DNA from: Zoogloea sp041917255
Lineage (GTDB): Bacteria; Pseudomonadota; Gammaproteobacteria; Burkholderiales; Rhodocyclaceae
NCBI GenBank assembly: GCA_041917255.1
Contig: JAYRYA010000002.1
Span: 62,001-126,000 of the forward strand
DNA length: 64,000 nt
Reading direction: 5' to 3'
Part shown: piece by piece, positions 55,995 to 62,820 of the stretch
How positions within the stretch are numbered: the first letter of the stretch is position 1
How the letters are laid out: every line of letters begins with the position of its first letter
Made by a program: the position numbers and the translations under genes
The notes under the pieces: generated by a model
Told to the model about the DNA's origin: nothing
Seen by the model: the letters and a program-made list of their open reading frames with translations, nothing else
The model's database searches: none

Positions 55995-56933
55995 ATGAAC
56001 AAGAACATGAAGATCGTCCTGCCCGGCGGCGCTGGCCTGGTAGGCCAGAACCTCGTCGCTCAGCTCAAGCGCCAGGGCTATACCAACCTGGTGGTGCTCG
56101 ACAAGCACGTCACCAACCTGGGCATCCTGCGCAAGATGCATCCGGACATCGTCGCCGAGCTCGTCGACCTGGCCGACCGCGGCGACTGGGAAAAGCACCT
56201 CGCCGGCGCAGAGGTGGTGGTGATGCTCCAGGCCCAGATTGGTGGCACCGACTACACCGAGTTCGAGCGCAACAACATTACCTCGACCAAGAACGTCATC
56301 GAGGCCATGCGCGCCCATCAGGTGCCGTACTACGTGCAGATCAGCTCGTCGGTCGTCGAATCCGTGGCGGACGACTGGTACACCAACACCAAGAAGGCCC
56401 AGGAAGAGATCGCGCTGGCCAGCGGTTTCCCGCTGGTGGTGCTGCGCCCCACGCTGATGTTTGGCTGGTTCGACCGCAAGCACCTGGGCTGGCTGTCGCG
56501 CTTCATGCAGAAGGTGCCGGTGTTCCCGATCCCCGGCCATGGCCGCTACCTGCGCCAGCCGCTGTACGTGGGCGATTTCTGCCGCGTCATCATCAGCAGC
56601 ATCGAGCACCGCACCCAGGGCGTGTACAACATCTCGGGGCTCGAGGAGGTCGATTACATCGACATCATCCGCGAGATCAAGAAGGCCACCAAGGCGGGCT
56701 GCTGGATCGTCAAGATTCCCTACAGCCTGTTCCACGCGCTGCTCGCCACCTGGGCGCTGTTCGACAAGAAGCCGCCCTTCACCACCCAGCAGCTCGCCGC
56801 GCTGGTGGCCCGGGATGTGTTTGAAGTGATCGACTGGCCCGGCATCTTCCAGGTCAAGGCCACGCCCTTTGCCAAGGCCATCGACGAAACCTACAACGAC
56901 CCCGAGTACGGCTCGGTCGTGCTGGAGTTCTGA
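55995..56933 (+). CDS. NAD-dependent epimerase/dehydratase family protein
   Basis: A 312-residue extended SDR-like protein, MKIVLPGGAGLVGQNLVAQL being the dinucleotide-binding start. The usual YxxxK is replaced by WYTNTKKAQEEIAL (Tyr and Lys in altered context), following ISSSVVESVADD. The middle contains LRPTLMFGWFDRKHLGWL and YVGDFCRVI. It may act on a lipid-linked rather than nucleotide-linked sugar, given its neighbours. I start at the ATG at 55995, just before a second ATG at 56007; the open frame upstream has no support. It is followed after 3 bases by an FAD oxidoreductase. Confidence 0.82.
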   Translation: MNKNMKIVLPGGAGLVGQNLVAQLKRQGYTNLVVLDKHVTNLGILRKMHPDIVAELVDLADRGDWEKHLAGAEVVVMLQAQIGGTDYTEFERNNITSTKNVIEAMRAHQVPYYVQISSSVVESVADDWYTNTKKAQEEIALASGFPLVVLRPTLMFGWFDRKHLGWLSRFMQKVPVFPIPGHGRYLRQPLYVGDFCRVIISSIEHRTQGVYNISGLEEVDYIDIIREIKKATKAGCWIVKIPYSLFHALLATWALFDKKPPFTTQQLAALVARDVFEVIDWPGIFQVKATPFAKAIDETYNDPEYGSVVLEF

Positions 56934-56936
56934 GCC

Positions 56937-58226
56937 ATGGCCAAACAACGCATCGCCGTGCTCGGCGCCGGCCCGATGGGGCTGGCGGTGGCCTACCAGC
57001 TGGCCCGCGACGGCCATCAGCCGATCATCTTTGAAGCCGACGACCGGGTGGGCGGCATGACCGCCACCTTCGATTTCGGCGGCCTCGACATCGAGCGCTA
57101 CTATCACTTCCACTGCATCTCCGACACGGCCTTCTTCCAGGTGCTTGACGAGCTGAAGCTCGCCGACAAGATGCGCTGGGTGTCCACCAAGATGGGCTAC
57201 TACTACCAGGACAAGGTGGTGCCCTGGGGCAACCCGGTGGCGCTGCTCAAGTTTCCCGGGCTCAGCCTCGTCGCCAAGTTCCGCTACGCGCTGCACGCCT
57301 TCCTGTCGGTCAAGCGCGACGACTGGAAGCCGCTGGATCACCTGGAGGCCTCCGCGTGGATCCGCCGCTGGGTGGGCGCCGAGGCCTACGAGGTGCTGTG
57401 GCGCCGGCTGTTCGACTACAAGTTCTACGATCACGTGGGCAACCTCTCAGCCGCGTGGATCTGGAGCCGCATCCGCCGCATCGGCCGCTCCCGCTACAAC
57501 ATCTTCAAGGAAAAGCTGGGCTACCTGGAGGGCGGCTCCAACACCTTTCTGTCGGCCATGAAGGCCGACATCGAGGCCCGCGGCGGCGAGTTCCGCTTCC
57601 GGCAGGCCGTCACCCGGGTGCGCATGGAAGGCGGCGCGGTGCAGGGCGTCGAGACGGCCCAGGGCTTCGAGGCCTTCGATCGCGTGGTGAGCACCATCCC
57701 GCTGCCCTACGTGCCCGGCGTGATGCCCGATCTGCCGGCCGACGTGCTGGCCAAGTTCAAGGCCCAGAAGAACATCGCCGTGGTGTGCGTGATCTGCAAG
57801 CTCAAGAAGCCGCTCACCGACAACTTCTGGCTCAACGTGAATGACCCGGCGATGGACATCCCCGGGCTGGTGGAATACACCAACCTGCGCCCGCTGGATC
57901 ACCACATCGTGTATGTGCCGTACTACGTGCCAGGCGAGCATCCCAAGTTCCAGGAGCCCGACGAGGCTTTCCTCGCCAAGGTGAAGCGCTACCTGCAGGA
58001 GATCAACCCGGCCCTTGCGGACGACGACTTCATCGACATCCGCGCCAGCCGCTACCGCTACGCCCAGCCCATCTGCCAGCCGTCCTTCCTCGACAGCCTG
58101 CCGCCGGTGGCGCTGCCGGTGAAGGGCCTGTGGGTGGCCGATACGTCGTACTACTACCCCGAAGACCGGGGTATCTCCGAGAGCATCGGCTTCGGCCGCA
58201 ATCTGGCGAAGCAGGCGGCGGCGTGA
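56937..58226 (+). CDS. NAD(P)/FAD-dependent oxidoreductase (amine-oxidase/UDP-galactopyranose-mutase-like fold)
   Basis: A 429-residue flavoprotein with the FAD loop VLGAGPMGLAVAYQL and EADDRVGGMTATF. The family includes UDP-galactopyranose mutase, phytoene desaturases and protoporphyrinogen oxidase. The stretch ERYYHFHCISD and C-terminal VADTSYYYPEDRGISESI are seen in sugar-cluster relatives. Its exact reaction is unknown; a redox-assisted sugar rearrangement is possible. The stop overlaps the gtrA-family start (GTGA), so the two are co-translated. Confidence 0.83.
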   Translation: MAKQRIAVLGAGPMGLAVAYQLARDGHQPIIFEADDRVGGMTATFDFGGLDIERYYHFHCISDTAFFQVLDELKLADKMRWVSTKMGYYYQDKVVPWGNPVALLKFPGLSLVAKFRYALHAFLSVKRDDWKPLDHLEASAWIRRWVGAEAYEVLWRRLFDYKFYDHVGNLSAAWIWSRIRRIGRSRYNIFKEKLGYLEGGSNTFLSAMKADIEARGGEFRFRQAVTRVRMEGGAVQGVETAQGFEAFDRVVSTIPLPYVPGVMPDLPADVLAKFKAQKNIAVVCVICKLKKPLTDNFWLNVNDPAMDIPGLVEYTNLRPLDHHIVYVPYYVPGEHPKFQEPDEAFLAKVKRYLQEINPALADDDFIDIRASRYRYAQPICQPSFLDSLPPVALPVKGLWVADTSYYYPEDRGISESIGFGRNLAKQAAA

Positions 58227-58624
58227 TCCGTCACTTCGCGTCGCGCCAGTTCCTGGTCTTCCTGCTGACTGGCGGCTTTGCTGCTGCGGTCAACTTCGGC
58301 AGCCGCATCGTCTACAACCAGTGGACGGATTTTTCGGTGGCGGTGGTGCTGGCCTACCTCACGGGCATGGTCACCGCCTTCGTGCTGGCCAAGCTCTTCG
58401 TATTCAAGGAGAGCACCCAGTCCGTCCATCATTCGGCCCTGTGGTTCTGCCTGGTCAATGGGGTGGCAGTGGTGCAGACCTGGCTCATCAGCATGGGCCT
58501 CGCCTACTACCTGCTGCCCTGGCTGGGGGTGACCCGCTTCGTGCCCGAGATCGCCCACGCCGCGGGGGTGATCTTTCCGGTGTTCACCAGCTACATCGGC
58601 CACAAGCGCTTCTCCTTCCGGTAA
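58223..58624 (+). CDS. GtrA-family membrane protein
   Basis: A 133-residue, four-segment membrane protein of the GtrA family (FLLTGGFAAAVNFGSRIVYN..., FVLAKLFVFKES, YIGHKRFSFR). Family members are proposed to move or recruit polyprenyl-phosphate sugars. Mycobacterial Rv3789, next to dprE1/dprE2, belongs to the same family. The GTG start at 58223 overlaps the FAD-protein stop; the longer frame is a shadow. It fits here as the factor that presents the arabinosyl lipid to the periplasmic side. Confidence 0.9.
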   Translation: MIRHFASRQFLVFLLTGGFAAAVNFGSRIVYNQWTDFSVAVVLAYLTGMVTAFVLAKLFVFKESTQSVHHSALWFCLVNGVAVVQTWLISMGLAYYLLPWLGVTRFVPEIAHAAGVIFPVFTSYIGHKRFSFR

Positions 58625-58630
58625 GCGCCC

Positions 58631-59563
58631 ATGAAGATCAGGCGCGCCATTGGCGGCTGGGCCATCGTTGCCGGGCTGTATTTTGTGGCGCTGCTGTGGG
58701 CCGATTCAAAAACCGGCGTGCTCCGCCGCCTGCCCGAGCTGGCGCCCATGCTGCCGGTGCTGGCCGCCGCCACCCTGGCTTCCATTGGCCTGCGCTTTGC
58801 CCGCTGGCAATGGCTGCTGCGCCGGGCCGGCTACCGGGTGCCGGCGGGGCACAGCCTCCTGGCTTATGTGGCCGGCTTTGCCTTCACCGCCACGCCCGGC
58901 AAGGTGGGCGAACTCCTTCGGGTGCGCTACCTCGTCACGGCCGGCGTGCCGGCATCGCGGGTGGTGAGCGCCTTCGTCTATGAACGCCTGTTCGATCTGG
59001 CCGCAGTCCTCCTCATCGCGCTGCCGGCGGCGGCGGAGTTTCACGTCTTCGGCGTCGCGGCTACCTTCGTCGGGCTGGTGTTCGGCGCGGTCGGCCTGAT
59101 GGCCGCCAATCCGCGCCTGGGGCAACGGGTCGTCGTGACCTTCCGCCGCGCCGGCATGCTGCGCATCGCGCGGGTCGTCCGCGCCGTTGTGGCCGGGCTC
59201 GCCAACATCCGCCTGTGGGCCACGCTGCCGGACATGCTGCTGTCCCTCGTCGCGGGCATGGGCGCGTGGCTGGTCACGTCCTGGTCCTTCGTCTATCTGC
59301 TCGCCGCCCTTGGCATTCATCTTGAGGGCTTCAAGGCGCTGGCGCTGTTTCCGGTGGCGATGCTCGCCGGCGCCGCGTCGATGTTGCCCGGCGGTCTCGG
59401 ATCGACCGAGGCTACGCTGGTCGCATTGCTCACCCTCGGCGGGGCTGCGCTGGTCCCCGCCACCCTCGCCGCCGTCGGCATCCGCCTCGCCACCCTGTGG
59501 CTGGCGACGGTGATGGGAATGGGGGCTTTTGGCTGGCTGGAGGCGCGGCGGGGGAATCGCTAG
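58631..59563 (+). CDS. UPF0104/lysylphosphatidylglycerol-synthase-type membrane protein
   Basis: A 310-residue polytopic protein with about eight hydrophobic segments. Landmarks are RFARWQWLLRRAGYRVP, AFTATPGKVGELLRVRYLV and the C-terminal MLPGGLGSTEATLVALL, all typical of the UPF0104 (flippase-like) family. Such proteins are found with lipid-linked sugar genes and are suspected lipid translocases; no enzyme domain is attached. It is the last gene of the rfaE1 operon, 6 bases after the GtrA gene. Confidence 0.87.
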   Translation: MKIRRAIGGWAIVAGLYFVALLWADSKTGVLRRLPELAPMLPVLAAATLASIGLRFARWQWLLRRAGYRVPAGHSLLAYVAGFAFTATPGKVGELLRVRYLVTAGVPASRVVSAFVYERLFDLAAVLLIALPAAAEFHVFGVAATFVGLVFGAVGLMAANPRLGQRVVVTFRRAGMLRIARVVRAVVAGLANIRLWATLPDMLLSLVAGMGAWLVTSWSFVYLLAALGIHLEGFKALALFPVAMLAGAASMLPGGLGSTEATLVALLTLGGAALVPATLAAVGIRLATLWLATVMGMGAFGWLEARRGNR

Positions 59564-59877
59564 TGCCCAGCGGCTGGTGATCGGCCGGAGCCGACATTCA
59601 GCGTCCGGTTTGAATCGGTTGGCTATGCGCCGGTTACCTGCCGTTCGGTCTCTGAAAGCGTTCAATGACGGCTTAAGTCATAGGTGGGGGACGTCACTCA
59701 ACCCAAAACTGTTGGTCACGTTGAAGGGTTGCCAGACTGCAATCACCTTGTTGCTGTCGGTCGAGTCTTGCTATTTACAAGGGCTGGTACTGAGTTGACC
59801 GCAGCTGTCTTCTCACTTTGGAGCCACGATGACCGGGGTGCTTGTATTAAACGAGACAATCAGTCTAATATACGTAC
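59564..59877 (+). other. 314-base gap between the glycolipid operon and tetR
   Basis: No coding frame or clear terminator found after the UPF0104 gene. The right end (59842-59870) holds the tetR promoter and operator; composition becomes AT-richer toward it. Confidence 0.45.
59842..59870 (+). promoter_or_regulatory. Promoter with embedded TetR-type operator upstream of the tetR gene
   Basis: TTGTAT, 17-base spacer and CTAATA, with operator half-sites AGAC-N5-GTCT (59854-59866) filling the spacer and touching the -10. The same AGAC/GTCT spacing precedes the reductase gene, so autoregulation is likely. Confidence 0.65.
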
Positions 59878-60516
59878 ATGGAACTACAGCATTTCCCGCC
59901 CCGCAAACGCGGCCGCCCGCCAAAGCGGCCGGAAGACACGCTCGAAACGCGAGAACTGCTGGTTCGCGCCGGACTTGAGGTGCTCACCGAAAAGGGGTTT
60001 GCGGCAACGGGCATTGACGAAGTGCTCAAGCGGGTCGGCGTGCCGAAGGGGTCCTTCTATCACTACTTCGATAGCAAGGAAGCTTTTGGGGCTGCACTGA
60101 TTGATCGTTACGCTAGCTACTTTGCCCGCAAGCTGGAGCGCCATTTCATTGACGAATCAATGACACCGCTCGATCGCGTGAGGGCGTTCGTCGGCGACGC
60201 GCAAGCCGGCATGGCGCGACACGATTTCCGTCGCGGTTGTCTGATCGGCAATCTCGGTCAGGAAATGGCGGCCTTGCCGGAGAGCTACCGGGCCAGTCTC
60301 AGCGCCGTGTTTGATGACTGGGAGCGACGCTTGGCCCGCTGTCTTGAAGCCGCGCAACAACTTGGCCAGATTCCTGGCGCGGTGGATTGCGTGCAGCAAG
60401 CCAGTTTCTTCTGGATCGGCTGGGAAGGGGCGGTTTTGCGCGCCAAACTCGAACGTAGCGCCAAACCGCTCGACATCTTTGTACATGGATTTTTCGCCGG
60501 GCTGCAGCGGGCCTGA
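59878..60516 (+). CDS. TetR-family repressor (AcuR/NemR-like)
   Basis: A 212-residue regulator. The helix-turn-helix is in GFAATGIDEVLKRVGVPKGSFYHYFDSKEAFG, the typical TetR DNA-binding block. The ligand domain contains RRGCLIGNLGQE; Cys121 sits where E. coli NemR has its redox-sensing Cys106 (aligned from memory). AcuR of Rhodobacter, which controls acuI, shares this motif. ATG at 59878. It lies 51 bases upstream of the acuI-like gene with a matching operator in front of each. Confidence 0.88.
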   Translation: MELQHFPPRKRGRPPKRPEDTLETRELLVRAGLEVLTEKGFAATGIDEVLKRVGVPKGSFYHYFDSKEAFGAALIDRYASYFARKLERHFIDESMTPLDRVRAFVGDAQAGMARHDFRRGCLIGNLGQEMAALPESYRASLSAVFDDWERRLARCLEAAQQLGQIPGAVDCVQQASFFWIGWEGAVLRAKLERSAKPLDIFVHGFFAGLQRA

Positions 60517-60521
60517 TTTTT

Positions 60522-60550
60522 TTAACTTTTAATAGACGATCGGTCTAAAT
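60522..60550 (+). promoter_or_regulatory. Promoter with embedded TetR-type operator upstream of the acuI-like gene
   Basis: TTAACT, 17-base spacer and CTAAAT; the operator TAGAC-GATCG-GTCTA (60533-60547) fills the spacer and overlaps the -10. It closely resembles the NemR box (TAGACC-N4-GGTCTA). Confidence 0.7.
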
Positions 60551-60567
60551 CAAAAAAGGAGTTGAAC

Positions 60568-61551
60568 ATGTTCAAAGGCATTCTGATCGAGAAGGATGAC
60601 GCCGGCTACCGCGCCAACCTCCGGGATATTGACGACGCGCAGTTGCCCGAGGGTGACGTCACCGTCCGCGTCAGCCACTCGACGCTCAACTACAAGGACG
60701 GTCTCGCCATCACCGGCAAGGGGCCGGTGGTTCGACGTTTCCCGATGGTGCCGGGCATCGATCTGGTTGGCACCGTCGAATCGAGCACCCACGCCGATTA
60801 CCAACCGGGCGACAGCGTGCTGCTTAACGGCTGGGGCGTCGGCGAAGGACACTGGGGCGGGCTCGCCCAGAAGGCACGCCTCAAGGGTGACTGGCTGGTG
60901 CCGCTGCCCAAGCAGTTTTCGCCGCAACAGGCCATGGCGATCGGCACCGCCGGCTACACCGCCATGCTGTGCGTACTGGCGCTGGAGCGCCAGGGAGTGA
61001 AGCCGGAGCACGGGGAAATCGTCGTTTCTGGCGCAGCCGGTGGCGTTGGCAGCGTGGCAACCGCAGTCTTGACGAAGCTCGGTTATACGGTGGTGGCGAT
61101 CAGCGGACGGAGCGAAGAAGCCGATTACCTCAAACGGCTGGGCGCCAGTGAAGTGCTCAATCGTGCGGACTTCTCGTCGCCGGGCAAGCCGCTGGGCAAG
61201 GAACGCTGGGCCGGTGCGGTCGATGTCGTCGGCAGCCACACCCTGGTAAACATCTGCGCCACCACCAAGTATCGCGGCGTGGTGACCGCATGCGGGCTGG
61301 CTGGCGGGATGGATTTTCCGGCGACGGTGGCACCGTTCATCCTGCGTGGCGTGACGCTGGCCGGTATCGACAGCGTGATGTGTCCGCGCCCGGATCGCCT
61401 TGAGGCGTGGCGTCGCCTGGGTATCGATCTCTATGTTTCCAAGCTGGAGATGATCAGTACCGAGATTTCGCTCGCGGACGCCATTCCGACAGCGGCAAAG
61501 CTCATCAACGGTGAAATTCGCGGCCGCGTGATCGTTGACGTCAATCGCTAA
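60568..61551 (+). CDS. acuI: Acrylyl-CoA reductase-like zinc-independent alcohol dehydrogenase
   Basis: A 327-residue MDR-superfamily NADPH reductase of the YhdH/AcuI group, which reduces acryloyl-CoA and probably detoxifies reactive enoyl compounds. Landmarks are STLNYKDGLAITGKGPVVRRFPMVPGIDLVG and VSGAAGGVGSVATAVL (nucleotide loop). Zinc ligands are absent, as in the family. The ATG at 60568 is chosen over a TTG two codons upstream because AAAAAAGGAG ends six bases before it. It is controlled by the adjacent TetR-type repressor. Confidence 0.9.
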   Translation: MFKGILIEKDDAGYRANLRDIDDAQLPEGDVTVRVSHSTLNYKDGLAITGKGPVVRRFPMVPGIDLVGTVESSTHADYQPGDSVLLNGWGVGEGHWGGLAQKARLKGDWLVPLPKQFSPQQAMAIGTAGYTAMLCVLALERQGVKPEHGEIVVSGAAGGVGSVATAVLTKLGYTVVAISGRSEEADYLKRLGASEVLNRADFSSPGKPLGKERWAGAVDVVGSHTLVNICATTKYRGVVTACGLAGGMDFPATVAPFILRGVTLAGIDSVMCPRPDRLEAWRRLGIDLYVSKLEMISTEISLADAIPTAAKLINGEIRGRVIVDVNR

Positions 61552-61703
61552 GCGTTGGTGGCTCGCCGAGTCACACCGAGCACTTTGTCGACGCTCGTCG
61601 TGCCCACCTGGCGTCTCCCGGCGATTCCGTTACGTGACTGAATGGTTTTGTCACGTCACTCCGGCGTCGGGAGACGGGGCAGGGTAAGTGCTTGCGCCTG
61701 CAC

Positions 61704-61735
61704 CAAAAAGAAAGGGCTGCCCTGGGGCAGCCCTT
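61704..61735 (-). terminator. Intrinsic terminator of secF
   Basis: On the minus strand, AAGGGCTGCC with its complement forms a 10-bp stem with a 4-base loop, followed by UCUUUUU. It lies 21 bases past the secF stop. Confidence 0.8.
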
Positions 61736-61756
61736 GATGCTGTGCCGTGCCGGGGA

Positions 61757-62689
61757 TCAGACCACGGCTTCCTGCTTTTCCTTTTTCACCTGCATGAACT
61801 GCTCGCGGCTCACGCCGAGCCACATGACCAGCGGGCTGGCGACGAGGACGGAGGAGTAGATGCCGAAGCAGATGCCGATGGTGAGGGCCAGGGAGAAGTA
61901 GTAGAGGGTCTCGCCGCCGAACAGCAGCATGGACAGCACCATCATCTGGGTGCTGCCGTGGGTGATGATGGTCCGGCTGATGGTGCTGGTGATGGCGTGG
62001 TCCAGCACCTGCGGAGTGGTGAGGCCGCGCTTCTTCTTGAAGGTTTCGCGCACGCGGTCGAACACCACCACCGATTCGTTCACCGAGTAGCCGAGCACCG
62101 CGAGGGTGGCGGCGAGCACCGGCAGCGAGAACTCCCACTGGAACAGCGCGAAGAAGCCCAGGATGATGATGACGTCGTGGAGGTTGGCGATGATGGCCGA
62201 CACGGCAAAGCGCCATTCGAAGCGCATTGCCAGATAGAGCACGATGCCGCCGATGACCAGCAGCAGGGCCATGGCGCCGTCGGAGGCGAGTTCCTTGCCC
62301 ACCTGCGGGCCGACGAATTCGACGCGGCGCAGCTCGGCCTTCGGGCCGTCGATGGCGGCGAGGCTGGCCATCACCTTCTCGCTGACCTTCGCGGTCTCGT
62401 CGCCGGAGCGGTTGGGCAGGCGGATCAGCACGTCGCGGGAGCTGCCGAAGTTCTGCACCTGGGCATCCTGGTAGCCTTCCTTGCCGAGGGCGTCGCGGAG
62501 CTTCTCGAGGGCCGGGGGCTCGGCGTAGCTGACTTCCATCAGGGTGCCGCCGGTGAACTCGACGCTGAAATGCAGGCCCTTGGTGGCCAGGAAGAACACC
62601 GCGAGCAGGAAGGTGATCAACGAGATGACGTTGAACACCAGCGCGTGCTTCATGAAGGGGATGTCTTTGCGGATCTTGAAGAATTCCAT
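61757..62689 (-). CDS. secF: Protein translocase subunit SecF
   Basis: Inner-membrane subunit of the SecDF complex, which uses the proton gradient to finish export through SecYEG. It is 310 residues with six membrane segments. Landmarks: FSVEFTGGTLMEV after helix 1, GPQVGKELASDGAMALL at helix 2, and VLGYSVNESVVVFDRVRE in the helix 4-5 region with the conserved family residues. The C-terminus is lysine-rich. secD lies upstream on the same strand with a 131-base gap containing repeats. Confidence 0.96.
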   Translation of the reverse strand: MEFFKIRKDIPFMKHALVFNVISLITFLLAVFFLATKGLHFSVEFTGGTLMEVSYAEPPALEKLRDALGKEGYQDAQVQNFGSSRDVLIRLPNRSGDETAKVSEKVMASLAAIDGPKAELRRVEFVGPQVGKELASDGAMALLLVIGGIVLYLAMRFEWRFAVSAIIANLHDVIIILGFFALFQWEFSLPVLAATLAVLGYSVNESVVVFDRVRETFKKKRGLTTPQVLDHAITSTISRTIITHGSTQMMVLSMLLFGGETLYYFSLALTIGICFGIYSSVLVASPLVMWLGVSREQFMQVKKEKQEAVV

Positions 62690-62737
62690 GGCGGTGATGC
62701 GCTCCGTGCTGGAGTTGATGTTGCTTGGGTTGCCGTT

Positions 62738-62759
62738 GTCGGACTGAAGTCCGACCTAC
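62738..62759 (-). repeat. REP-like palindrome with GTAG head (minus orientation)
   Basis: On the minus strand GTAG is followed by GTCGGACT-TC-AGTCCGAC, the layout of RAYT-associated REP elements. Confidence 0.65.
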
Positions 62760-62771
62760 AGGGTGCTGCGG

Positions 62772-62813
62772 GGGCGGGGCTTGCAGGTCGGGCGTCAGCC
62801 CGACGCCCCGCCC
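62772..62813 (+). repeat. REP-like palindrome with GCAG head inside a longer GC-rich hairpin
   Basis: GCAG followed by GTCGGGC-GTCA-GCCCGAC (62783-62804), enclosed by outer arms GGGCGGGGC (62772-62780) and GCCCCGCCC (62805-62813). It faces the previous repeat head to head, as in a REPIN/BIME. Confidence 0.6.
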
Positions 62814-62820
62814 GGGGGCA

